Source of the DNA: Aquirhabdus sp.
Lineage (GTDB): Bacteria; Pseudomonadota; Gammaproteobacteria; Pseudomonadales; Moraxellaceae
Direction of reading: 5' to 3'
NCBI GenBank assembly: GCA_030151145.1
Contig: JASLEL010000171.1
Span: 1-7,249 of the forward strand
DNA length: 7,249 bases
Part shown: positions 1 through 5,771 of the stretch, piece after piece
Layout of the letters: every line of letters begins with the position of its first letter
Numbering within the stretch: the first letter of the stretch is position 1
Notes under the pieces: generated by a model
Database searches by the model: none
Seen by the model: the letters and a program-made list of their open reading frames with translations, nothing else
What the model was told of the DNA's origin: nothing
Program-made: the position numbers and the translations under genes

Positions 1-777
1 CGCTTTGTCACTTTCGGTCACCAGCGCATTAAAGCCCGCTTGCTGTCGCTCATAGGTGTTTTCGGTGACGGTCTTCCATGCATAAAAGGTCAGACCCAAC
101 GGCACAAAGATCGCCAGCATCGCCAATATCGGCAGGGTACCGATGCGATTATTGCGCCAGATGAGCGGATGCGGATTCCACGGCGCAATAATAGCCAGCG
201 GCAGAAAGATCAGCACCCCAAACACATCCCCCGCCCACCAGGTCAGCCAGTTGCCAAGGAATTGCTCAGACGACACATCACCGATCACATGCAAGGCCGT
301 CACGCCGATACTTGCCGCCACCAGACACGCCAGCGGTCCCGCCAGAATGATCAGCTTGCCCACATCCTGCAGCCGGTTTAGACGCAGTGGCAGGCCAATA
401 AAACGCTGAACCAGTACATAAGCGATCAATGCCTGAATCGTGGAGCCAGCCGCAATCACCAGCGCCAGCAGGAGCCGATCCAGATGCAGACCATGGCTGA
501 AATCAAACCCGCCGCCAATGTAGCTATTCAACAGCCATGAGCCCAAGAGGATACCCGGCCAGATCCGCCAGCGATGGACCATCAGCGCACCGATGGCAAG
601 CCCTGAGGGAGGCCAGATGATCGTGGCATAGCCTGGAGCGACCGCCAGAGACAATCCCAGCTTACCGGTTAAAATATATAAACCAGCCAGCGTCAGGACT
701 TTAAAGAGATAAATAAAGATGTTTTTTTGGGATATGTCGCCATGTCTGGGGATATGCAACATACGCGGAAGTGTCAT
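1..777 (-). CDS. MASE1 membrane sensor protein, N-terminal part (C-terminus beyond window)
   Basis: I translated this frame by hand from an ATG at 777-775; it stays open for 259 codons to the left edge. The product is strongly hydrophobic with several membrane segments. Residues about 38-80 carry the MASE1 signature: a K-L-G-L-S-L-A run, then W-P-P-S-G-L-A (55-61), then an R-x-W-P-G motif and a further helix. MASE1 is the integral membrane sensory domain found at the N-terminus of bacterial histidine kinases and diguanylate cyclases or phosphodiesterases. After the last membrane segment, the final ~25 residues (W-K-T-V-T-E-N-T-Y-E-R-Q-Q, then F-N-A-L-V) look like the start of an extracytoplasmic CHASE ligand-binding domain. 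The output domain is outside the window, so kinase versus c-di-GMP enzyme cannot be decided. An in-frame stop lies at 822-820, so ATG 777 is the likely start; its ribosome site is weak (GAG/AAAGACGAG). It is divergent from fnr. Confidence 0.85.
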   Translation of the reverse strand, partial: MTLPRMLHIPRHGDISQKNIFIYLFKVLTLAGLYILTGKLGLSLAVAPGYATIIWPPSGLAIGALMVHRWRIWPGILLGSWLLNSYIGGGFDFSHGLHLDRLLLALVIAAGSTIQALIAYVLVQRFIGLPLRLNRLQDVGKLIILAGPLACLVAASIGVTALHVIGDVSSEQFLGNWLTWWAGDVFGVLIFLPLAIIAPWNPHPLIWRNNRIGTLPILAMLAIFVPLGLTFYAWKTVTENTYERQQAGFNALVTESDKA

Positions 778-943
778 GCTCGTCTTTCTCAAAGGCCGAT
801 AAGCCGGGCATCTGGATGATCACCGACTGTCTTTGATCCGATTAAACCACAGCAGCGACAGCCTGTACCATATCCAGACAGAAGCATCATCCGACCGCCT
901 ATACCTTATTGATTGTGCATACTGCAGACTGCGGTTACATTGT

Positions 944-970
944 TTGCAGTCGCTTATTTTGTGCTAAAAT
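944..970 (+). promoter_or_regulatory. Candidate promoter of the fnr gene (extended -10)
   Basis: TAAAAT at 965-970 is preceded by TG at the extended -10 position (TGC then TAAAAT, 962-970). TTGCAG at 944-949 could serve as -35, but the spacing is only 15 bp, so the extended -10 would have to carry recognition. Transcription would begin near 977, leaving a leader of about 95 nt that contains two hairpins. This is assigned by eye. Confidence 0.35.
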
Positions 971-1001
971 TTTATACATGATCATCATCATCTCATGAAT
1001 C

Positions 1002-1045
1002 GCCTGACGGAGCACCGATCAGGCAGGCATGCGCGTGCACGCATG
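1002..1045 (+). other. Two consecutive leader hairpins upstream of fnr
   Basis: Hairpin 1 (1002-1024) has GCCTGA then CGG, loop AGCA, then CCG, a single bulged A, and TCAGGC. That gives nine base pairs, mostly GC. Hairpin 2 (1028-1045) has arms CATGCG and CGCATG around a six-base loop; its core at 1033-1042 is a perfect 10-bp palindrome. Neither is followed by a T-run, so they do not look like intrinsic terminators. They lie between the candidate start site (~977) and the ribosome site (1060-1065). They could shape mRNA stability or translation, or be protein sites in DNA. Confidence 0.45.
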
Positions 1046-1072
1046 TCGCCATGAGCACTGGAAGGCAATGCC

Positions 1073-1822
1073 ATGAGTTGTACGACAGACACGCCTGAGA
1101 ACAAACCCGCGCAATCGACACGCTGTCAGGATTGCGCGCTGAATCTCGTCTGCCTGCCACCCAGTGTCAAGGCTGCCGAGTTACCACAACTGGACGCCAT
1201 CATTGAGCGCGGTCAGCCCTTGCCCCGTAACCGTCCCCTGTTCCATCAGGGCCAGCACTTCATGCAACTGTTTGCGGTGCGTTCGGGTGCGATCAAGACC
1301 ACCATGGTCATGGATAGCGGGATCGAGCAGATCACCGGATTTTACCTGCCCGGCGAGATCATCGGCCTTGAGAGCATCGGCAATCCCACCTATGTCAATA
1401 GCGCCTATGCGCTGGAAACCACCAGCGTCTGCGCCATTCCCTATGAGGAACTCAGTGGTCTGGGCCGCATGATTCCGACTTTGCAGGACCATGTGCTGGG
1501 GCTGATGAGCAATGAGATCCGTCAGGGTCATCATGTCATGCTCGCCATCAGCAAGCTTGCCGCTTCCGAGCGCGTCGCCATGTTTCTGCTCGCCATCTCG
1601 GCACGCTACCAAAAACGCCGTCTGTCTGGTGATCATTTCCATCTCCCGATGTCGCGGGGTGATATCGGCAACTATCTGGGACTCACCATTGAGACCATCA
1701 GTCGCATCTTCACCCAGTTGCAACAGCAACGGATCATTGAAGTGCAGAACAAGGATATCCAGATCCTGGAGCGCGCCACACTGTTCCAGATGCTGGAACA
1801 TGTGCAGAAAGCGCGATCCTAG
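1073..1822 (+). CDS. fnr: FNR/ANR-type oxygen-sensing transcription regulator (Crp/Fnr family)
   Basis: A 249-residue global regulator of the anaerobic switch. In known FNR proteins a [4Fe-4S] cluster, stable only at low oxygen, drives dimerisation and DNA binding. The four expected ligands are visible: Cys18, Cys21 and Cys27 near the N-terminus (C-x2-C-x5-C) and Cys120 in the beta-roll, with the same spacing as E. coli FNR Cys20/23/29/122. An extra Cys3 is present. A cyclic-nucleotide-type beta-roll (about 45-130) precedes the dimerisation helix (about 150-177) and a C-terminal helix-turn-helix. The recognition helix reads E207-T-I-S210-R211, matching the E-x-x-S-R used by FNR to read TTGAT half-sites. 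The chosen ATG has GGAAGG at 1060-1065, 7 nt upstream. Length is normal for the family. A consensus FNR box lies 2.1 kb downstream at 3958-3971. The gene is convergent with the PilZ-like gene. Confidence 0.96.
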   Translation: MSCTTDTPENKPAQSTRCQDCALNLVCLPPSVKAAELPQLDAIIERGQPLPRNRPLFHQGQHFMQLFAVRSGAIKTTMVMDSGIEQITGFYLPGEIIGLESIGNPTYVNSAYALETTSVCAIPYEELSGLGRMIPTLQDHVLGLMSNEIRQGHHVMLAISKLAASERVAMFLLAISARYQKRRLSGDHFHLPMSRGDIGNYLGLTIETISRIFTQLQQQRIIEVQNKDIQILERATLFQMLEHVQKARS

Positions 1823-1823
1823 C

Positions 1824-1847
1824 AGGGCGCAGTCAATCCCGCGCCCT
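1824..1847. terminator. GC-rich hairpin between convergent genes, possible terminator
   Basis: AGGGCGC (1824-1830) and GCGCCCT (1841-1847) form a perfect 7-bp stem with a 10-base loop, starting two bases after the fnr stop. On the plus strand it is followed only by a pyrimidine-rich stretch (TACTCTCCCAT), not a true T-run, and on the minus strand by no T-run. It could end or protect transcripts of the two convergent genes, but it is not a textbook intrinsic terminator. Confidence 0.4.
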
Positions 1848-1880
1848 TACTCTCCCATATGTCCAAAAGTCGGGCCGCCG

Positions 1881-3692
1881 TTAGATCAGCGACCACACAT
1901 CATCCCATTCACTGTCTTTAGACTCATGCGATGCCACAGCATCCGCTGAATCCACCAGCATATCCAGCTCAGGAATCTGGTCCTGCATCAGATAGCGCTG
2001 GAACGCCGAGGTACTGGCAGTTGGCTGCACACAGATGTCGTATTCAAATACACTGAAGCTCGGCGTCGATTGCACCAGACGGCTCAGTTGCACCGTGACA
2101 TCATCATTCTCATGACGCAGGACCACTTTATTTCCTGCACGCAGTACGGTGGCAGGGACGACCAGTTGGTTGCGACCTTGCTCATCAGCGGCAGCCATGA
2201 CCAGACCACGCATATAGTGACCTGCAAACTCATGCAGATGCAGATTGCGTACGCCGCAAGCCATGCCTGTGCTTTGCAGAATCTCGACACCAAACGCCAC
2301 ACCCTGACCGGCTTTCTGATTGGCCCAGCGAATCACACCGACACGCCACGCATTGCGCGATGAATCAAAAATCGTAATCAGCTCACCACAGCGCAGGACA
2401 TTCGGCACAGCACCCGACCAGTACAGGCCATAGCCATTTTCACTGACATCCACCAGTTCGCAGCGATAAGTCAAGGTATGCTTCTGCAGGGCTTCCTGAT
2501 CCGAAGACACCGCCTGATTCACCGACGCACGATCATCGTATGCATAATGCGATGTGGTCGAGAGACCATAACCCGGCATGGCACTGCCCAGCTGTTCGGC
2601 CTGAATCACCTCATTGAACGCACGCTGACCGGACATCTGGAAATGGCTGCCGATGATCCCCAGCGCCACACCGACCTCGCCCTGCCCGGGATAGCGCTCA
2701 CTGTCACGCGACAGCGACGGGACAAAGACTTTATTCAGGTGGCTCTTGAGCGAAACCGAGATCCCCACTGCACCATCCTGCGTATCCTCATCATTGCTCC
2801 ACACGTTCATTTGTGCGCGCAGGGCGGTGATGTCCAGATAAAACATCAGGTCAATGGCAGGCGTCACTGTCGCAGATTCCACTGGCGCCATATCCAGTGC
2901 TGGGTCTACTTTGATCCAGGTCGAGGTGCCAGGACGGACGGACAGCTGCAGCAGATGACTCCAGCCATCGGCCAGCGTCGACAGACGCAGCATCTCGGCA
3001 GGACGCAGGCCATTCAGGCGGCAGCCCGACAGCAGCAGGGTTTTCAGGTAAACCTGATGACAGGAACGTGGCTGTGCGGCACCTGCATCCGGAAACAGAT
3101 CGTACTCCACGCCGTTTTGCCAGGCATGCACATACAACTGGTGCAGACGCAGCCACCAGCCGGCAGGGATCGGCAGATAGAGGCTCCAGGTTTCAACAAA
3201 CAGATGCGCCATGCTGGTCATTGCGCGATTGAGCGCAAGACCTGCCACACCTTGAACCATGCTCTTGCGGGTCCAGGCCTTGAGTGGGTTAGCAGAACTG
3301 TCTTGCAGGGTATTGAAGGCGATTTGCTGATAAATCATGATGGCACGAATACGCAGCTGCTGAGACAGCTCCAGAATACGCTGCGCACGCGGCTCCAACA
3401 GCAAACCCTGTGAGGAGTAATGCTTGGCCAACGAATTGAGGGTCTGCTTGAGGGTCGGCAGCACGGTTTCGATCAGCTCCAGACGTGCCTGCTCATCACC
3501 CTGCAGCTCAGCGATGTCCTGCAGTACCGCAAACAGTTTTTTTGCGGTATCACCAATCTGCAGTACAGACAGCGTATCCAGCCAGCGGATCATGTCTGCA
3601 CGTGAGCGACACATCCAGGCGGTAGCCACAGCCTGCGGCTGCACTGGCGCGGTGCGCTCAGTCTTGAAGATGGACATCAAATTCGTATTCAT
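1881..3692 (-). CDS. Large cytoplasmic protein with C-terminal PilZ-like (c-di-GMP receptor-type) domain
   Basis: A 603-residue protein with no signal peptide or membrane segment. Residues about 30-200 are mostly helical, with an aromatic patch (L-Y-L-P-I-P-A-G-W-W, then H-Q-L-Y) at 171-187; I do not recognise this region. Residues about 402-475 resemble a PilZ domain. D415-V-S-E-N-G420 fits the D/N-x-S-x-x-G motif, followed by G-E-L-I (436-439) and V-G-V-I-R-W with G-V-A-F-G-V at 451-469, the usual PilZ closing strands. The R-x-x-x-R element that normally grips c-di-GMP just before the domain is absent or unrecognisable, so binding is uncertain. The tail (about 575-603) is acidic. I start at ATG 3692 rather than in-frame ATG 3791, because GGAGGGG sits 6 nt before 3692. 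A possible FNR-dependent promoter lies about 230 nt upstream. Role unknown; a c-di-GMP-linked regulator of motility or surface behaviour is a family-based guess. Confidence 0.8.
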   Translation of the reverse strand: MNTNLMSIFKTERTAPVQPQAVATAWMCRSRADMIRWLDTLSVLQIGDTAKKLFAVLQDIAELQGDEQARLELIETVLPTLKQTLNSLAKHYSSQGLLLEPRAQRILELSQQLRIRAIMIYQQIAFNTLQDSSANPLKAWTRKSMVQGVAGLALNRAMTSMAHLFVETWSLYLPIPAGWWLRLHQLYVHAWQNGVEYDLFPDAGAAQPRSCHQVYLKTLLLSGCRLNGLRPAEMLRLSTLADGWSHLLQLSVRPGTSTWIKVDPALDMAPVESATVTPAIDLMFYLDITALRAQMNVWSNDEDTQDGAVGISVSLKSHLNKVFVPSLSRDSERYPGQGEVGVALGIIGSHFQMSGQRAFNEVIQAEQLGSAMPGYGLSTTSHYAYDDRASVNQAVSSDQEALQKHTLTYRCELVDVSENGYGLYWSGAVPNVLRCGELITIFDSSRNAWRVGVIRWANQKAGQGVAFGVEILQSTGMACGVRNLHLHEFAGHYMRGLVMAAADEQGRNQLVVPATVLRAGNKVVLRHENDDVTVQLSRLVQSTPSFSVFEYDICVQPTASTSAFQRYLMQDQIPELDMLVDSADAVASHESKDSEWDDVWSLI

Positions 3693-3698
3693 GCGTAG

Positions 3699-3705
3699 CC
3701 CCTCC
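3699..3705 (-). promoter_or_regulatory. Strong ribosome binding site fixing the start of the PilZ-like gene
   Basis: Read on the minus strand this is GGAGGGG, six bases before ATG 3692. No comparable site precedes the upstream in-frame ATG at 3791, so the shorter 603-residue product is preferred over a 636-residue one. Confidence 0.8.
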
Positions 3706-3710
3706 ATAAA

Positions 3711-3734
3711 GATCATGATCACAGCATCATGATC
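3711..3734. repeat. Paired ATCATGATC repeats before the PilZ-like gene
   Basis: ATCATGATC occurs at 3712-3720 and again at 3726-3734, 14 bp apart. The first copy lies in a perfect 10-bp palindrome (GATCATGATC, 3711-3720). They fall in the leader just upstream of the ribosome site. They may be an operator or chance AT/GATC-rich sequence; no matching regulator is recognised. Confidence 0.45.
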
Positions 3735-3957
3735 GACGGTTGGCCCCATCTTCGTCTCTAGGCAACTTCCACGTTTGCGGTGAGTCGTCAATCGACTTCA
3801 GCGCATATCACCGATGGAAAAGTTGCTGTCGCTCATATCGCAGGCATAAAATGTACCTTGCCGACTGAATATCATTCCAGCCGGTGGACATCGTGCTTGG
3901 GATAAAGACAGAACCTGTTTCTTGTGCCTATGATGCCGATTTCAGACTTTGCATGTT

Positions 3958-3971
3958 TTGATGCAGATCAA
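3958..3971. promoter_or_regulatory. Perfect-consensus FNR box (TTGAT-GCAG-ATCAA)
   Basis: The site matches the FNR consensus TTGAT-N4-ATCAA at all ten defined positions, and the symmetry extends to seven bases per arm (TTTTGAT ... ATCAAAA, 3956-3973). The FNR homologue here has the matching E-x-x-S-R recognition helix. Centre 3964.5. Reading leftward, a class II layout (-41.5) puts the -10 at 3935-3930, which reads CATCAT (4 of 6 to consensus) with a start near 3923, toward the PilZ-like gene. Reading rightward, TATAAC at 4012-4017 would put the box near -60, roughly class I, toward the barrel operon. The leftward fit is slightly better. Confidence 0.75.
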
Positions 3972-4173
3972 AAAGCTGTTTATTTGCCACCTTCAACACC
4001 CAAATACTGGCTATAACTTATTCTATATACGGCTAAAAAATCGCTGCCACCCCCAAAACATCTCGACTAGCCGCTCCAAAACAGCTCACACATCCCGACC
4101 GGGATACTAGGTCCATGCCTGTATCACCCTCCGCCACCATACCGTGCAATCCATGGCAGAGCCCCCACCCGGC

Positions 4174-4200
4174 TGACCTGTGCCATAACGGAACAGGTCA
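4174..4200. repeat. Inverted repeat 1 of 3 upstream of the barrel operon
   Basis: TGACCTGT (4174-4181) and ACAGGTCA (4193-4200) are perfect 8-bp arms with an 11-bp spacer; inside the spacer CC and GG can extend the stem after one mismatch. It abuts the next inverted repeat and could be an operator or an RNA hairpin in a leftward or upstream transcript. Confidence 0.55.
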
Positions 4201-4213
4201 TCTGTCTGACAGA
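4201..4213. repeat. Inverted repeat 2 of 3 upstream of the barrel operon
   Basis: TCTGTC and GACAGA are perfect 6-bp arms around a single T. It contains CTGACA (4206-4211), which resembles a -35 hexamer, but no -10 at acceptable distance is evident. Confidence 0.4.
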
Positions 4214-4216
4214 ATC

Positions 4217-4242
4217 ATATCCTATCCCCCTGGATAGGATAT
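4217..4242. promoter_or_regulatory. Candidate operator of the CsoR/RcnR-family repressor (C-tract palindrome)
   Basis: ATATCCTATCC (4217-4227) and GGATAGGATAT (4232-4242) are perfect 11-bp inverted arms around CCCT, so the centre carries a run of five C's (4226-4230) flanked by AT-rich arms. Operators known for RcnR, FrmR, DmeR and CsoR proteins share this plan: an inverted repeat with AT-rich ends and a central G or C tract. It lies about 110 bp before the barrel start and upstream of the operon that encodes a family member, as expected for autoregulation. Family membership of the regulator is firm; its binding here is inference. Confidence 0.65.
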
Positions 4243-4353
4243 ATCATGCGCATACTTTTTTTACGCCATGTCCTGCAGACACGGACGGGCTTTCTATGAT
4301 CGACATCGCGATGCCGACTGATGCAATATCGAGACCACAGGGGAAATAAGACG

Positions 4354-5364
4354 ATGCGCGGTTTACATGACACAACCACCGTAAATGGTTTGGCACGAGA
4401 TCAAGCCCTACACCTGACTCAAGCTCCAAGTCTGGCCCGTCATCTGGCGCTGGGCGGGCTGCTGCTCGCCCTCTCCATGGGTGCCAATGCACACGGTATC
4501 GCAGGCAACCGCTTCTTTCCCGGCACGATGAATTTCGATGATCCTGCGGTTGCGGATGAATTCTCCATCACCTCCGGCACGCAGCAACAACCATTGGGCG
4601 CTCAGGATGTCCGAGATGATGCAACCACCATCTCGTTTGCCCGCCTGCTCACGCCCAAGATCTCGATTGGCTTTGATACCGGGTTGCTCAAGCGGAACTG
4701 GAGCGGTGCGCAGACCTTCGGCACGACAGGGACAGACCTCGTGCTCAAAGGCCGCCTGTATGAAAACGACCTGAACGAAACGCTGGTCGCCTCCTCGCTC
4801 ATCTATACCCTGCCGGGTTCAGGTGCCAGTCGGCTGGCCGCCAACGGACCGTCGGTGATTGCTCCCAGCCTGTATGTCGGTCAGGGGCTGGGTGCGTTGC
4901 CTGAGGCGTTCTCCTGGTTGCGCCCACTGGGCTTTACTGCGGGTCTCAGTGTCGGCTTTCCGACCAGCAAAGACGCCACCAACCTGAGCTATGATCCCGC
5001 ACTCAATCAGTTCAGCCCTTATACACAAAAAAATGTCACCACGATTCATAGCGGTTTCGCCATCGAATACAGTACCCTGTATCTGACCGATCGCTTTACG
5101 CCGGGTGTATTACCCAAGGACGAGCCGCTGCATCAATGGGTGCCATTGGTCGAATTTGCTTTCGACTCGCCGCAAGGCCAGCGTACTCGCGCCACCGCCA
5201 ACCCGGGCATCTCCTATGTCAAAGATGTCTGGCAACTGGCTGCCGAAGCCGTCGTACCGTTAAACCACGCCACAGGGCATGGAGTCGGGGTCAATCTGTC
5301 GGTGCTGTTCTTTCTGGATGACCTGATCCCATCGCTGTTTGGTAAACCCATGCTGAGCCGCTAA
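4354..5364 (+). CDS. Exported outer-membrane beta-barrel-like protein, metal-regulator-linked
   Basis: A 336-residue protein. Arg29-His30 precede a hydrophobic run (L-A-L-G-G-L-L-L-A-L) and a cleavage motif A-N-A ending at 46, giving a signal peptide with an unusually long n-region. The mature part begins H-G-I-A-G-N-R-F-F-P-G-T and soon has D-D-P-A-V-A-D-E (62-69). It continues as alternating beta-strand-like segments, a W-L-R-P motif (188-191), P-L-V-E-F (264-268), N-P-G (283-285) and a G-H-G-V-G-V stretch (308-313), then F-F-L-D-D-L-I-P-S-L-F-G-K-P near the end. I recognise this as a proteobacterial family annotated mostly as hypothetical or transporter-like outer-membrane proteins; the substrate is not known to me. 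I chose ATG 4354 over in-frame ATG 4321 because AGGGGA lies at 4339-4344 and nothing precedes 4321. It is followed after 53 bp by the metal repressor and preceded by its candidate operator, which suggests a metal-responsive role. Confidence 0.82.
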   Translation: MRGLHDTTTVNGLARDQALHLTQAPSLARHLALGGLLLALSMGANAHGIAGNRFFPGTMNFDDPAVADEFSITSGTQQQPLGAQDVRDDATTISFARLLTPKISIGFDTGLLKRNWSGAQTFGTTGTDLVLKGRLYENDLNETLVASSLIYTLPGSGASRLAANGPSVIAPSLYVGQGLGALPEAFSWLRPLGFTAGLSVGFPTSKDATNLSYDPALNQFSPYTQKNVTTIHSGFAIEYSTLYLTDRFTPGVLPKDEPLHQWVPLVEFAFDSPQGQRTRATANPGISYVKDVWQLAAEAVVPLNHATGHGVGVNLSVLFFLDDLIPSLFGKPMLSR

Positions 5365-5417
5365 GCCCGACCTTAGGGCAGAGCCGCTCAGCGCAACGCT
5401 AGCATAAGGAGACCGAC

Positions 5418-5687
5418 ATGTCGCAGCACGGCAGTCACGCAGATGTCATCAAGCGGCTTAAACGCGCCGAAGGCCATTTGCGCAGTACCATCGCCATGAT
5501 CGAAGGCGGTCGTCCCTGTCTGGATATTGCCCAGCAGCTACAGGCGATTGAAAGCGCGATCATCAATGCCAAGAAACTGCTCATCCATGATCATATCGAT
5601 CATTGCCTGCAACATACGATCAAGGATGGTCATCAGAGTGCAGATGAGACCATCCTCGAATTCAAGGCCATTACCAAGTACCTGTAA
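5418..5687 (+). CDS. CsoR/RcnR/FrmR-family metal-sensing transcriptional repressor (NreA/DmeR-like)
   Basis: An 89-residue all-helical repressor of the DUF156 family, which binds DNA as a tetramer without a classical helix-turn-helix and releases it on metal binding. R-L-K-R-A-E-G-H-L-R (13-22) is the family's first-helix signature. Cys34, His59 and Cys63 reproduce exactly the C-x24-H-x3-C spacing of the copper ligands Cys36/His61/Cys65 of Mycobacterium CsoR. His4 and His7 in the N-terminal tail, plus His20, could complete a four-ligand site as in nickel/cobalt sensors (RcnR, InrS). The helix I-H-D-H-I-D-H-C recalls NreA/DmeR-type proteins. Metal preference (Cu(I) versus Ni/Co) cannot be settled. 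The ribosome site AAGGAG (5406-5411) is 6 nt before ATG. It probably forms an operon with the barrel gene and controls it through 4217-4242. The stop codon lies inside a 15-bp tandem repeat. Confidence 0.95.
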   Translation: MSQHGSHADVIKRLKRAEGHLRSTIAMIEGGRPCLDIAQQLQAIESAIINAKKLLIHDHIDHCLQHTIKDGHQSADETILEFKAITKYL

Positions 5688-5732
5688 AACAAGTATTTAT
5701 AAAAAAATCATCTATAAAACAAGTATCTCTAA
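5673..5732 (+). repeat. 15-bp tandem repeat re-iterating the repressor's stop codon
   Basis: Four consecutive 15-bp units, each ending in an in-frame TAA: 5673-5687, 5688-5702, 5703-5717 and 5718-5732. The first encodes the last residues of the repressor (T-K-Y-L-stop). The others would read N-K-Y-L-stop, K-N-H-L-stop and N-K-Y-L-stop. Units 2 and 4 match at 13 of 15 positions and units 1 and 4 at 12; unit 3 is most diverged. TAAAACAAGTAT is repeated exactly at 5685-5696 and 5715-5726. Confidence 0.75.
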
Positions 5733-5771
5733 AATAGTGACGCAAGGCGGCGATCTACAGATCAGTCGCTT

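Larger units (their letters stand above)
3693..4353. other. Long intergenic control region between the PilZ-like gene and the barrel gene
   Basis: No convincing gene was found on either strand; the open frames are short, lack ribosome sites and look like no known protein. The region separates divergent genes and holds paired ATCATGATC repeats, a consensus FNR box, an AT-rich patch with several -10-like hexamers (about 4002-4030), a small hairpin with arms ATCCC/GGGAT (4092-4105), three abutting inverted repeats (4174-4242), a perfect palindrome CATCGCGATG (4304-4313) and an imperfect leader hairpin (4266-4284). It is long enough to hide a small RNA, but no T-run terminator was seen that would define one. 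Confidence 0.7.

Noticed and set aside
40..409. Short plus-strand open frames at the left end
   Set aside because: They are antisense to the MASE1 coding frame and consist of low-complexity Arg/His/Gln/Pro translations.
833..846. Weak FNR-like site TTGAT-CCGA-TTAAA upstream of the MASE1 gene
   Set aside because: The second half-site matches only three of five positions, and there is no -10 at a class II distance on the minus strand.
909..922. TTGAT half-site upstream of fnr as an autoregulatory FNR box
   Set aside because: The second half (CATAC) matches ATCAA at only one position.
1181..1801. A 206-codon open frame on the minus strand
   Set aside because: It is wholly antisense to the clear FNR coding sequence and has no family features.
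2478..3413. A long open frame on the plus strand (311 codons)
   Set aside because: It lies antisense inside the PilZ-like gene, is rich in His, Gln and Arg as is typical of a shadow frame, and matches no known protein.
3693..3791. A 33-residue N-terminal extension of the PilZ-like protein from ATG 3791
   Set aside because: No ribosome site precedes ATG 3791, while GGAGGGG lies at ideal distance before ATG 3692, and the extension has no domain-like character.
4116..4238. A possible 40-residue small ORF on the plus strand
   Set aside because: It has no ribosome site, a Pro/His-rich composition, and ends inside the candidate operator palindrome.
4321..4353. An 11-residue N-terminal extension of the barrel protein from ATG 4321
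   Set aside because: There is no ribosome site before 4321, AGGGGA precedes ATG 4354, and the extension would push the signal peptide even further from the N-terminus.
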